Shown: positions 34,691-49,103 of the stretch, one piece after another
Position numbering within the stretch: the stretch's first letter is position 1
How the letters are laid out: each line of letters begins with the position of its first letter
Source of the DNA: Iris pallida
Lineage: Eukaryota; Streptophyta; Magnoliopsida; Asparagales; Iridaceae
Assembly (NCBI GenBank): GCA_029216955.1
Contig: JANAVB010009598.1
Span: forward strand, 28,232,706-28,296,705
Length of the DNA stretch: 64,000 nt
Reading direction: 5' to 3'
The notes under the pieces: model-generated
The model's database searches: none
What the model was told of the DNA's origin: nothing
What the model saw: the letters and a program-made list of their open reading frames with translations, nothing else
Translations under genes and position numbers: made by a program

Positions 34691-35560
34691 AAAACTATTC
34701 CTGCTCTACGTACGCACAATGGAGCATTCTCTCAGCGCTCTACTAGCACAAAACAATGATACAGGCCATGAACAAGCCATATATTACCTCAGTCGAATGA
34801 TGATTGGGCCAAAGCATCGATATACCACTGTGGAGAAGGAATGCCTCGCCCTGGTGTTCGCCATTCAGAAGACGCGGCACTATGTCATGGGACAAACTAT
34901 ACAAGTGATCTCATGAGTCAACCCTCTCAGGGTCCTCATGACTAAACCAGGGGCACTCAGCTTTCGCCTCGCTACATGGGCAATATTGCTATCCCCCTAT
35001 CATATGATCTTCGTCCCACAAAAGGCTGTTAAAGGTCAAGCCCTGGCAGACTTTTTGGCAGCCCACCCAAGCTCGGAGTCGTCCAGAATATATGAAAAAA
35101 TCCCAGATGAGGTCGTCGACTCGCATGCAACCTCCCACGATGATATATGGCGAATATTCTTCGACGGTGCTTCGAGAACTGGATCCAAGGGCAACATCGT
35201 TGTTAGAGTCGGGGTGGTGCTGGTTTCTCCTTCCGGATTGGTGATCAACCGCGCTTACTCTCTCACAGAGCCCTGTTCAAACAATGTGGCCGAGTACAAT
35301 GTTTTGGTTATTGGCGTCCAACTTGTAAGAGAGCTGGGGGTAGAATACCTTGAAGCATACGACGATTCACAGTTAATCGTCAATCAGATCCGGGGCTCAT
35401 ACGAAGTACGCCATGAAGACATGATCCCCTATCACCAAATAGCAATCGACGTCATCTCGTCGTTCGAGGGGTTCTTCATCGAATACGTGCCCAGACTCTG
35501 AAATATAGAAGCCGATGCCCTAGCTGGCTTTGCCGCTTCCCTAGCAGTTCCAAACTATGC
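34691..35560 (+). pseudogene. Element B RNase H and archaeal-type RNase H
   Basis: The Ty3-type RNase H part has KHRYTTVEKECLALVFAIQK and ends at a TGA (34914), probably from CGA. The segment VKGQALADFLAAHP connects to a second RNase H with the acidic triad in view: WRIFFDGAS, VAEYNVLVIG and YDDSQLIVNQ, then IEADALAGF after a TGA at 35499. A second RNase H of archaeal type is characteristic of Tat elements. Confidence 0.88.
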
Positions 35561-36920
35561 TCGCCATTCAGTAGATGTAATAGGCCATAAACTGGTCTAT
35601 CCCAAGAACAATGTGAAATTCGTGGCGAGTTATTCCGCCCAGACGATTGACGAAGTCCCAGACTGGAGACAACCATTCATTGACTTCGTAGTCTACGACA
35701 TCCTGCCCGAGAACCCAAAGGAAGCCACTTCCATCAGAGGGCGTTCTCTCAGATTCTTCTACGATACAGAGACGAAGATGTTGTATCGCCGATCCTACGA
35801 CAGATTATTGCTTCGGTGTCTGTCAAACGTGAAAGCCAAAGAAGCCGTACGCGAAGCTCACGACGGTGTCTGCGGGGCCCATCAGCCTGGCCCTAAATTG
35901 TAAGACTGTCTTCGCCGAATGGGCTACTACTGGCCCACGATGGTAGCAGATGCGATAGACTATGCTAGAAAGTACAAAGCTTGCCAAGTTCACACGGACT
36001 TCATCCACCAACCATCCGAATTTCTACACCCGACAGTAGCGTCCTGGCCATTCGAAGCATGGGGAATGGATATCATCGGTCCAATTACTCCACCTTCCTC
36101 CCGAGGATATCGCTTCATACTCGCAATCATATATTACTTCTCCAAATGGACGGAAGCTATCCCGCTTGCAGAAGTAAAAACTTTAAACGTGATCAGCTTT
36201 CTCAAGCATCACGTCATCTACCGCTTTGGACTGCCCCGAAGGATCATCCACGATAATGGTCCGCAGTTTAAGAGCCACGACTTCTATTGGTTCTGCGACA
36301 AGCACCGCATCCAGAATATTGCTTCGACGCCATATAATCCAACAACAAATGGGTTGGCAGAAGCATTCAACAAAATCGTCATCAAATTACTCAAGAAGTT
36401 CGTGTCGTCCAACAAACGCGACTGGAACGAGAAGCTTGGTGAATGCCTATGGGCGTACCGTACTACAGTCCGAACGGCCACAGGGAACACACTATTCTTC
36501 CTGGTGTACGGAAGTGAGGCAGTTCTCCCATTGGAGACTCAAATACCCTCGCTCCGTGTCGCTTTCACTTATCAATTGACGACGGACGATAACTACCGTC
36601 GCCGGCTATAAGAGTTAGAGGCCTTAGATGAAAAGCGCCTCCTGGCTCATCAACGGATCGAACTATACCAAGCACGCATCTCTGGAGCCTTCAACAAGAA
36701 GGTTAAAATCAGAATATTCCAAGTGGGCGATCTCGTTCTAGCAGTCCGCAGGCCGATGGTCATGACTCACAAGACCGCCAGAAAGTTACAGCCAAAATGG
36801 GAAGGTCCATTTATTATTGAGGCTGTTTTCTCCAACGATGCTTACCGCCTCGCAAAACAAAATGGAGACTTGCTCATGTTGCCCGTCAATGGCAAGTTTC
36901 TAAAAAAATATTATGTCTAA
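35561..36920 (+). pseudogene. Element B integrase
   Basis: The zinc-binding N-terminus has HDGVCGAHQPG and then YARKYKACQVH, separated by a TAA at 35901. The catalytic core shows WGMDIIGPI (first Asp), IHDNGPQF (second Asp) and NGLAEAFNKIV (Glu), so the DDE residues are present. A TAA at 36609 (from CAA) follows. The C-terminal part has VRRPMVMTH and ends VNGKFLKKYYV at 36920. Integrase would insert the cDNA into host DNA. Confidence 0.92.
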
Positions 36921-36930
36921 ATGACATATT

Positions 36931-37199
36931 CCAAATCATTGAGTTATGTACCCATTGGTACCGCTGAACTCACATCTACGACATTCCAGATTCTTGAGTT
37001 ATGTACCCGCTGGTACCGCTGAACTCACATCTACAATATTCCAGATCCTTGAGTTATGTACCCGCTGGTGCCGCTGAACTCACATTTCTAAAATTCTAGA
37101 TTATTGAGTCATGTACCCTCCCGTACCGCTGAACTCACAATCTTCTAGATTATCGAGTTATGTACCCGCAGGTGCCTCTAAACTCACATTTCGGTCACT
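36931..37199 (+). repeat. Five tandem units of about 55 bp in the B 3' region
   Basis: Units start at 36931, 36986, 37041, 37096 and 37145 and share GAGTTATGTACCCGCTGGTA and CTGAACTCACAT. Tandem repeats between integrase and the 3' LTR are typical of Tat/Ogre elements and are a known source of satellite DNA. Confidence 0.92.
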
Positions 37200-37328
37200 T
37201 TTTCAGATAGTAAGTCATGTATGACCATACCTCTAAATTTTCTTTCTGAAAGAGATCCTCCCTCATGATCCACTACCCGCACTCCCAGTGCACAAAAAGG
37301 GTAACAGATCCATAAATTTCTAAAACGG

Positions 37329-38060
37329 CCATGTCCTCATTACCTCTGAGTCGTTTCACTTCCGCCAAAAATAAATCACCCCTTTACATAGAACTTTCAT
37401 GTCCTCATTACCTCTGAGTCGTTCTATGTACCCTCCTTTATTGAGCCCACTCCTGCCATGTCCTCATCACCTCTGAGTGGAAAGGCTCCGTCGAAGAAAC
37501 CTTCATGCTTGCCATGTCCTCATTACCTCTGAGTAAGTATGATGATTCCCTTTCGATTTATTATCCGTACCCACAACCAGAGTACGCCATCGATAATAGG
37601 TCCGTAAATATTCTCTGCTGAGTCTACTCATGCCATGTCCTTATTACCTCTGAGTAGGAAGACTCCGCGGTAAAACCCCCACACTTGCCATGTCCTCATT
37701 ACCTCTGAGTAAGTATGTTGGTTTTCTCTCGTCTTATTATCCGTATCCTGTACCAGGATACGCTAAGGATAATAGGCCCACAAATGTCCTCTGTTGACCA
37801 CAAATGTTCGCAGCTGACCACAAATGCCGTACTAGGTCCCCTAGTACATCCACATCTTTCCTCATCATCACATGCTTTTGGAGCCCAGCTGTTCCATAGC
37901 ATTCTTTCATCCAATGCATAGAACTTCCATGTTGATAGCACCTCTGAGTTGTTCTGTGTACCCTTCATGGAGCCCACTCCTGCCATGTCCTCATTATCTT
38001 TGAGTAGGAAGGCTCCATTGAAGAAACCCTCATATTTACCACCTCTGAGTAAGTATGTTG
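37329..38060 (+). repeat. Dispersed CATGTCCTCATTACCTCTGA repeat
   Basis: About seven copies of this word, at roughly 37329, 37398, 37456, 37512, 37632, 37688 and 37983, with irregular spacing. Between them are related stretches such as TTATTATCCGTA. I see no coding region or antisense ORF like that of element A in this 1.3-kb 3' region. Confidence 0.88.
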
Positions 38061-38249
38061 GTTCTCTCTCGTCTTATTATCCGTACCTAAAAATAAGGCA
38101 CGCCAAGGATGATAAGTCCACACAAAATCCCCAGCGGAAGCGCCCAAACCTATCACGTCCATGCTACCTCTGATATGATCTCCACACCAAAACAACTCTA
38201 TTTTCTATGCTTCTTATTCAAAGTGTTCCAAATTTTCAATTTGAAAATT

Positions 38250-38260
38250 TTGAAGGGGGA
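38250..38260 (+). promoter_or_regulatory. Polypurine tract of element B
   Basis: TGAAGGGGGA followed by CT, then the 3' LTR. Element A has the equivalent TTTGAAGGAGATCT at its 3' LTR, so tract and CT spacer are shared. Confidence 0.75.
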
Positions 38261-38262
38261 CT

Positions 38263-39875
38263 TATAGAAGCATGGAAAATACTGCTTTTAGTCCCATATC
38301 AGAAAGGAGAAAAAGAAAGGGCTCACTCCATTCTATAAATAGAGCCCCCTTGCCTCCTTTGAAAAGGGCACCAACTTCTCTTCCCTCCTTCCAACTTGGA
38401 CTCTTCCTACTATGCACCTTCGGGTGCTAAGTCGAAGAAGTCTAGGGCAGCGCGGGCTCGTCGAGCTCAGTCAGCTGTCCCAACCTCTGACCATCAGAGT
38501 GCCCCGCTAACTGTTAAAGCGGGCCTCTGAGGGAAAGTTGTAAACATGATACCTACGCACTCGTGTGTTCGGATACCCGGACCCACAAAATGAGTACAAA
38601 GGTTGACCGAAATGTCCTTGACTTGCGAGATGGGATCCTTCACAAGCACAAGGAAAGAAGAGAATTCTCTATGCCGCTCGAATTCAACATGGAGCTTCAT
38701 GCGGCTCAAAATCCAGAAAGCTTCATGCGGCCCAAAAATAGCAGGGGGGCCTTAGGCGGCCCAAAATCAACATGGAAGCCCATGCGGCTCAGAAACTTAT
38801 GCAGACCGAAAGTCTTCTGGAGCCTCATACGGCTCGGATAAGCTCTATGCGGTTACGACTTCGGTCATAACGACTCTTCATGCGGCTCGAGTATGAAGAC
38901 TCTCATGCGGCTCGAGTATGGAGACGCTCATCCGGCTCGGTCGTGATGACTCTTCATGCGGCTCGGTCATGATGACGCTCATGCGGCTCGAGTATGAAGA
39001 CTCTCATGCGGCTCGGTCATGACGACTCTCATGCGGTTCGGGTATGGAGACTCTCATGCGGTTCGGGCACGACGACTCTCATACGGTTTGAGTGTGATGA
39101 CTTTCATACGGCTCATGAGTACAACAGTTAGGACACGTGGCTGGACACGTGTCAAAAGCCGATCATATCTCAATAAATTCAGATCTACTGCAATCAAAGT
39201 AATCTCTAGATTGGGTCGAATCCCAATAATCATAACAAACAGTGGGGACACGTGGCAGAGAATGATTCAGATTTATTCATTCAGATTTGAAACGGCAACA
39301 AATTATCATGATGCAGATTTGTTGCAATCAGCATTAATTACTCATTGGATTCGGCACAATCTATATTAATGACCCAGATTCAACACATTCAGGTTAATGG
39401 CCCAGATTGATTAATCAAAAGGCCACCGACTTTTAAGAGGGGGCAATTATTTCAAACCCTAATGATGCCCCCCACTCTTATAAATAGCAAGGTGCCATTC
39501 CCTTGCGAGAGAAGACAGAAGAGAGATACAGATACACACAGAGATATACGGAGAGACAGACAGAGACAAGCAGAGAAAGAGAGAGTACCCCCCTTCGAAT
39601 CCAGAGAGAATAAAGAGAGCATTTCTTCATCAACGCCAAGTACTTCTTCTACAGAGCCAAGGTTGCATCCGATCGTCCAAGGAGTAAGGCAGAGCTGCCG
39701 TCGCTTTCCTGAGCCTCTACCGTCACCCCCCAGAATCTAAAATAAACAATTGTACTTAGATTAATATACCTAGGTTTTCGTCCCTAGGCTTTCTTTGTAT
39801 AAGCGAATTTGTATTGTGAAGTAAAAGTCCAGTCCTCCGATAATTGTTTTGTTCTTTTATATTTCATGGCAAACA
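38263..39875 (+). repeat. Element B 3' LTR
   Basis: 1,613 bp. It starts TATAGAAGC, a G-to-A change of the terminal TG, and ends GGCAAACA. It is more diverged from its partner than the C LTRs are, which makes B an older insertion than C. It contains the copied ORF1 piece, the ATGCGGCTC array and both TATA boxes. Confidence 0.93.
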
Positions 39876-39880
39876 CTGCT

Positions 39881-40358
39881 GTGGACGCGTGTCATCATTT
39901 TATTGAGATGCGCGTGGTTGTGGGCAGTGTAGTAGGTACGCTCTGCGAAGTTGGTGGCTTGCGCGCTACGTCACCCTGCTTTTATAAATAAGATTTGATC
40001 AAGTAGCGCCAACTAGCCAGGTTGTCCATGGGCGTAACTCAACCACTGGCGCCTTTGACTAGGTCTTCTGTCAGCATTAATTACATGCTGACAAAATCTT
40101 GTCGAGCACCATATTGTACGGGATTCGAATATATTTTCCTTAATCTCCGTGCTGTTAGCTGTCAGGCAATGATGATATCGTTACAGCTTCTCGAGGAAGT
40201 ACACCACGTGGCGCTCGCGCAACCTGACTCCAGCGTAACTCGATATTAGCGCAACCTGATGCTGCGCAATTCGATGGTTTGGCACAATATAATGATTTGG
40301 CACTATCTATTGATCGAACACTTTAATGGATGGCACAGCTTGATTTTTAGCTTCTACA
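39881..40358 (-). repeat. Element A 5' LTR, right part
   Basis: Continues element A's 5' LTR after B. It repeats a stretch of about 80-100 bp already present left of B, so this LTR is longer than the other (991 against 912 bp). It ends GCTTCTACA, followed by the GCTAT duplication. Confidence 0.9.
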
Positions 40359-40363
40359 GCTAT

Positions 40364-41715
40364 GTAGATGAGTATATAGATATGTGGCATTTAATACCAT
40401 AGGCATGTAATACCTTGGTTCCTAAGGTATCCTAGAAAGGTAAGGTAAACCATAGAATGACTTGGTATTGAACCTAATAGGCTAATTTGACTAGAATTGA
40501 CCAAAGTTTTACCAAATAGTTCAAGTTGACTAGAGTTGACCAAAAGTTAACATTGAGTCAATATGTGACCAATTGACCTAGCTTGCCTAGAGTTTGACTT
40601 AGTTGACTAAGATTGACCTAGTTGACCAAATCCTAGATGTTGACTAGTTTGACCAGAGTTGACCAAGAGTTGACTTTGACCTAGATTGACCTAGAATTAT
40701 GTAGAATGCATTGTAACTTCATTTACCTTATATTGAACACATTGTAACATGTATTGCTCTAATAGGATATTGTGACTCCGGTTCAGACATCTGATATTCA
40801 TCAGTCATTCAGGATATCAGGCGAGTACATTCTATGATAGTTCTTTCATTTACTTGTCGATTACTGTATTTCAGTTCTAGTTAGTTCTATTTGATTCTTG
40901 TTATAAACACGGATTGGTATTACTGAATTCATGTATGCGACACACATACTTTACTCGTCTAGCCTCTACTATTCGAACCACCTATTAGTATCTTTATGTG
41001 CTGGTTGGACTTGTATTCGATTGATGTGTTGGATTATGGATTCACTTGTATTATTGGGCAGAAAAATACTTGATTAGACATGTGAACATTCCTGCTATTC
41101 GAACCACCTCTCTGTGAACGATATTCGAACAATAGCCATCCCACACTTGGCCAGGTGTGCGATGTGCCGGATTTACCCCTTAGCCGTTTACATGTCTATC
41201 TCAGTATTTTAAAACACACTTGGATCATTGATTAGAACCATCATGGATCATTATTAGCACCACACCTTATTCGAACTACCTTATTAGAACATTGATTGAA
41301 ATTACATTCGACTCATCTTGTATTAGACTCATACTGGGATTAAACTCGACTTATATTGTACTGTCTGGACTTATATAATGTTACTCTAGTTCAGCTAGAT
41401 TTTTACTTACAGTTTTTATTGCCATGATCTTCTAATTCATTATATTATCTTCTCTTATACTTTAACTATTTCTTTGCATCATTACCTGTATAAAACTTCC
41501 ATGTTCATTAATATAACTGTCTATAACTGCTTTATAGTCTTTGCCATTTACTTGGGATTTTTAGATGAGTTGTGCTCGTTCCTGTCCTGACTGGACCTGT
41601 TAAAAATATTATAGATATTTTTTCTGAGGGCACTTGCTCTACTTTCTATGGAGAAGGAGATGGCTTAGCTACCTTGGGCCCCGATACTCAGGAGGACACT
41701 TGCTCTATTTCCTGA
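40364..41715 (+). repeat. Truncated long-LTR remnant (LTR-3)
   Basis: Parallels LTR-1 (about 47500-48600): runs of TTGACC(T/A)AG words, then the donor-like CAGGCGAGTACATTCTATGA at 40817, and the TGTGCTCGTTCCTGTCCTGA block before 41614. It loses similarity after about 41715, so its 3' end is missing. Before element A inserted it was joined to 13251-13760. Confidence 0.7.
40820..41614 (+). other. Intron-like segment in LTR-3
   Basis: Begins GCGAGTA after CAG and ends TTATAG, with CCTGACTGGACCTG (branch-like) about 25 nt before the end. The sequence after 41614 stays open for 32 codons (41617-41712) before TGA and encodes TCSTFYG and LATLGPDTQED, resembling the tails in LTR-1 and LTR-2. Confidence 0.4.
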
Positions 41716-42003
41716 ATGTTATATATTCCTTTAATAACAATCTTAGGTCAAAATTCTTAACTATATAGAATCATGATAGGATATCCATTAGGTAAGGATC
41801 TATAGGGTAAGGAAAATGGAACACAGTCTATGGGTAAAACTTGTAGGGTATTCTCTATCCTAAGGTTCTTTATAGGCTTTTCCTAAGAACATATCTTAGG
41901 TTTTATAGCTTAACCTCTATATAGGTTTCCATAGAAGCTTAACCTGCATCCTATCCTAGGTTTTCTATTTTTCGAGACCTGCATGGGCCACCACTAAAAG
42001 ACG
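41716..42003 (-). other. Internal remnant of a C-like element, with tRNA-Ile primer site
   Basis: Noncoding. At 41976-41993 it carries GACCTGCATGGGCCACCA, the same tRNA-Ile-type primer site as element C, 10 nt before an LTR end TGTCACGTCCC. This marks the 5' end of a minus-strand element whose remaining interior is lost. Confidence 0.65.
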
Positions 42004-44618
<2,615 letters not shown>

Positions 44619-47600
44619 CATGGTGTAACACCCAGTTTTCCAGATGAGGGTAATTTTGAAATTTTGTAATTAAAATTATTATTTATTTATATTTATTTTA
44701 TATTATGATTTTTGGTGATTTTTAATCATTTTTAAACTATTTAAAATCATGACTTGTAATTTGGTGTTTGCTAGTGTAACCCTAGAGATAGTGATCTAGA
44801 GCCTAGCCATGTGATTAGGGTATTTCATTTATCATTTTTAGCTTGAGGGTATTTTTTTCATTTTGGGGTTTATTTGATTTTAATATTATTTATTTGAATT
44901 TATGGAAATTTTTAGGAATTATTTTGGATGATGGTTGACTAGGTTGACTTTGACTAGCATTGACTTGTAAAACTTGGCCCAAGGCCCATAGCCCATCACT
45001 AAACCCTAACCCTAACCTAATATGGCCAGCCACCTAGGGAATCCCACCCTATTTAATTACTCCTTCATTTAGGGTTAGCCTCCCTTGGAAATAGATCTCA
45101 AGTTTAGAAAGAGGTAAATCCCCAACTTTAGAAATTCATATCAAATCCATTTTAATTCCTTTTTCTTTCAAACTACTTGCATTAGATTCTAATTGTCTCC
45201 CTCTTGCTGTTCAAGGAGGATAAACTCAGTTTGTGGACAATTTGGGAGAGTTGGCTAGCAAGGAGGAACCCCCCATTGGGAGCTTTATCATGCTATTTGC
45301 ACCTATAGGTAAAACTCCACAAATTGATCTAAAATTCTAATTTCTTTGCATATTAGGCTAGGTTTAGGTGTCCCCTAGCTGTCCCTCAAGTTTGGTAGGA
45401 TTTCGTGTCCGTTTGGTGTCCGTATCGGACACATGTCTATGTATACGCTTACGTGTTCGACGAAATATCGCAATGAAATGAATTTTTATATTTTCTAAAA
45501 CTAATTACATATTTTCGAAGCTTTTGATGAGTAGATTAATTATTTTGAGGACTGAGCACGATTCTGTGCACCCTCGTGTCCAAAGTTGGACACACACGCA
45601 TGTACGAGGACACCGTATACTGCCCTGCTGCTCGGGGTCGACACAGGACACGACACGACGACTCAAGTCGTAATTTTTGGTGGACACGTGCGTGCAATCA
45701 CTGACACACTGCACACAAAATTTGAGACAATTTCATTAAGCGGATTGCGAGAAATCCTATCCGTACTGGATTTGCACACTCACACGTGCGCGCACAGACA
45801 CGCCCCGATACGCGTCTCGTGCATGCGACACGAGTCACGTGGACACGGTACAGGCTGTGGGACACGCTCCCCTATCCTAGGCAAACCCTAAGACACGAGC
45901 ACGAGCCCTCTAGTGTCGTGTGTCGTGTCCTAGCTCGCTCTGCACCTCAGCACGAGGATTTTCTGAACTGTGTCAATTTGCTGTATTTATTTTGTTTGGA
46001 CACGTTCGTGTCCAGTTTCCTGGACACGAATACATCCCCCATGACATGTATTATGTGTACACCTGACTGCACACTTCAATTATTGATTTAGATGGGGTTT
46101 TTTCAATTCGAATTGAAAATTTAATGTGTTCTCTGATACTTGTTTACTGTGTGCATAATTCTGAGATCAACTTCTTTTTTAAATGTTTTAAAAATGTTAA
46201 ATTATGAGTAAATAGCATACCAGCATGTTAATGTATATGTATACGATCAGTATAATCATCTGGAGATGGAGTTTGGATGGAATAATTGATATTGAGTTGG
46301 GTTTCGAATGTAAACGACTGATACCACTTGTTATTTCAGTTTTCCTTAACTTAATCCCTATTTAATCTGATGATTAATTGATGTTTTAAGTACCACTAGT
46401 ATTCCTATATGTGTATTAGCTCATGATAGATTGATTTTACATATTAGAATGGGTTTTGGATTCATGAATGGATTTTAGACATTGAGTTGGGTTTCAATGT
46501 ATCGACTGGTATATTACATTTGTTTGACTGATTTTCATTCTAATTAGATACTAAATTTTGAACTGAGAATATATTTCCTGTCATTTATTTTCAATCTCCT
46601 GAGACACTGAGTTAGTCTCAGTTTTTATAAATTGAAGAGATTAAATTTCAATGTTCATTAGTTGTTAAATCCTGAGAATCTATTCACTGTTTTTCCTGTC
46701 ATATATTCCTGTTTCCCATCACCTCTCACAAACACCTGAGAACACACATTGTTTGCAAATCAACCTGCATATGTATATAACCACACAGCCATTTATACTC
46801 ACACATACACATGGAAATGTCTCCTGGATTACACACACAGGACACCCTCTAGACCATCTCATGTCTCTCTACACACATTATTGAAATCTGAACATCTGAA
46901 CACTGTCATCTACTTCCTGGAACCAAGTCACACACAATTCCTATCTAACCCACACACATATGTTATTCACTGTCACATAGGTTCCTCATTTACCTTAGCA
47001 CACTGAGACACACAGGGATTGGATATACACATGGTTCCTGCACATTTGTTTCCTGTCTTGGGATTCCTGTGAGCACATACATACACACAATCTCATTAGC
47101 ACACACACACATTGTAAGATGTACACACACATATACCACTCCTCTCATACACACACAGAGTTCACATATACACCCTGTTTTATGTTTCCTGTCACGCATT
47201 CAGTGTACACCCACACATCTCATATGTCCTTTCCCCCCTCTCTATGTAGATACAGTATATATTTCTATATGTGTATGTATGCCTATAGCTATATATCAAT
47301 GTCTAACCTTATATGAATGTATGAATGATAGTGTAGGGTGTATGGGAATTTCATTGTGTATAAGCTATATGTGATATACCTGTTTCTTTATGAGTATGTA
47401 AATATATATAGAATGACATGGATGAATGGATGCATGAAAGTATGTATGGGCCTATTAGGTATGTAAATGTATGCTTATATATATATGTAGATATATATAT
47501 GCTAAGTAATGTGTGCCTATAGGTAATGTGTAATGACTTGGACAGTTTGTATAGGTTGTATGGACTTGATTAGACTAATATAGACTTGATAGACTTGTTT

Positions 47601-47883
47601 TAGGCTTGTATGGTCTTGTGGGCTTGTTTAAACCTAGAATAACTTATTTGACCTAATTTAGACTTGTTAGACCTAGTTTGACCGTAGTTGACCTAGGTTT
47701 GACTTTCAGGGTTAACCAAGTTGACCAAGAGTTGACTTAGGTCTAGATTGACCTAGAATCATTTAGAATGCATTAAATTGCATCTTATTATCATTTTGGA
47801 CTTGTCGTGACTTGTGCTGTTCTAAATAGGAGCCAGACACCTCTCTTCGGACAGTATATTTACTTTGGACATTCAGACATCAG

Positions 47884-48535
47884 GCAAGTACATTCTCTGA
47901 TCATTTCATATCTTGTTAGAATTATATTCCCGCTTTAGATTACTTTACTTGATGCTGTCACGACATTATCACAGATTAGTACTATATGGATCTCTTCATG
48001 CGATATTATCCTCCTCGGGAGCATCGGGTATATTATGTCATGTGCGTTTCACTTTCATCATGTACTCCTATGCTTTCACCATACATGTATACTCTTGTGA
48101 ATCATGTACTCTCATGTTTATGGAGCCCTCATGTATACTATCACGTGTACCCTTTCATGGGCCTTTATGTGATATCATGTATAATAATATAACCTGCTTA
48201 GATCCTTGTGTATTGATTGGGGAAAAACGGGGGAGTGCAAATAGTCATGTGAACAAATTCTATAGTAGTGTAGATCATGTGAAACTCCTTAGTATAGATC
48301 ATGTACTAATCTGTCCTGTTCACATGTGCTATCCTGTACTCTATATCACTAGCCACTGTTAGTTCTCTATATACAGTAGCTATTTACATACAGTTCTCTT
48401 CTTTTACATTATGTACTTCCTTTCAGTTTCCTGTATCTTACTCTACTGCATGTTTATATTTTCTAACCTGCTATGATCTGTTGAGATGTATTGTGCTCGC
48501 TCCTTTCCTGACTGGACCTGTTAAAAATATTACAG
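47884..48535 (+). other. Intron-like segment in LTR-1
   Basis: 652 bases, starting GCAAGTA directly after CAG and ending TTACAG. TTTCCTGACTGG provides a branch-like site 25 nt before the end. The composition is AT-rich, as in plant introns. It corresponds to the segments in LTR-2, LTR-3 and element C. Confidence 0.4.
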
Positions 48536-48537
48536 AG

Positions 48538-48651
48538 GACGAGGAGGAGGCCTGTGTGGATACCTTCTACGGGGCAGCCCTAGACGACACTTGTGAGCTG
48601 GACTCTCAGGAGGACCCAGCTCTAGCTGATGACATTATCCCTAATGCCTAG
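48538..48651 (+). other. Short acidic open tail after the intron-like segment (LTR-1)
   Basis: 37 codons open to a TAG, starting two bases after the putative acceptor. It encodes DEEEACVDTFYG, then LDSQED, and ends IIPNA. The tails of LTR-3 (TCSTFYG, PDTQED) and LTR-2 (TCPTCLG, FVPDT) are in the same phase and share residues. There is no ATG in the adjacent upstream block, so if real this would be a terminal exon. Confidence 0.35.
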
Positions 48652-49103
48652 ACTAGTTTAGTTAGGCTTTATCTTACTTATGTTGTCTTGGGACTAGTTT
48701 AGTTAGGCCTTATTTCTGTCATTGAGATCTGGATTGTATATATTCTTTTATACTCTGTAGTTGAGACCTGGTATTCTGGATGTTTGCTGAGATGTTATCT
48801 TAGACACTTAGACTCTTCTGATCATCTGTATTTCATTTGAGTTCTATATCATATCGTGCTTCTTCTTCATTAGTTGTGATTGAGTTTACATCCTGCTATG
48901 TCACCCCCATTCGGGGAGTATAAACTGTTAGCCTTATATTGTTGGATGCATGAGACCTAGGATAGCATTCTACCGCCGACACTGCGACGTAGGCTGGACG
49001 TTGTTACGTACTCGTACCCTCACAGTGGGTACGGGTTGTGACACATGGCAATCACATATATAAAAAATATAATTAGTTACTTATATAAAAGCCTAGTTAC
49101 TGG

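Larger units (their letters stand above)
26657..39875 (+). mobile_element. Element B: Tat-lineage Ty3/gypsy retrotransposon nested in element A
   Basis: A 13.2-kb element with LTRs 26657-28295 and 38263-39875 and CTGCT duplications at 26652-26656 and 39876-39880. It sits inside the 5' LTR of element A, in the opposite orientation. Order: LTR, primer site, ORF1, gag, protease, linker, RT, RNase H, archaeal-type RNase H, integrase, a tandem-repeat 3' region, polypurine tract, LTR. ORF1 through the protease share one frame; RT through integrase share another, separated by an indel near 33215-33278. At least ten stops make it non-autonomous. Confidence 0.95.
13766..40358 (-). mobile_element. Element A: Tat-lineage Ty3/gypsy retrotransposon, split by element B
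   Basis: Bounded by GCTAT duplications at 13761-13765 and 40359-40363. LTRs are 13766-14677 and 26144-26656 plus 39881-40358, the second one interrupted by element B. Without B the element is about 13.4 kb. On the minus strand the order is LTR, primer site, ORF1, gag, protease, linker, RT, RNase H, second RNase H, integrase, a long 3' region, LTR. Two RNase H regions, an ORF upstream of gag and a primer site of TGGCGACTC type are hallmarks of the Tat/Ogre lineage. The coding region carries many stops and frame changes, so the copy is dead. Confidence 0.93.
44624..49043 (+). mobile_element. LTR-1: solo LTR of the long-LTR family
   Basis: A 4,420-bp sequence starting TGTAACACCC and ending GGGTTGTGACA, flanked by CATGG at 44619-44623 and 49044-49048. 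No second LTR or interior is adjacent, so it is best read as a solo LTR left by recombination. The end block (ACCGCCGACACTGCGACGTA and so on) is the reverse complement of the start of the C LTR, which shows they belong to one family. Inside are a CpG-rich GACACG-word region (about 45400-46040), an ACAC-rich region (46730-47220), TTGACCTAG words and an intron-like segment. Confidence 0.88.

Noticed and set aside
37329..38060. Regularly recurring word that could suggest a CRISPR array
   Set aside because: Spacing is irregular, intervening sequences are related to each other, and the context is a plant retrotransposon 3' region.
45586..46091. Two overlapping 101-codon frames in LTR-1
   Set aside because: They lie in the GACACG-word region and reflect low-complexity CpG-rich sequence.
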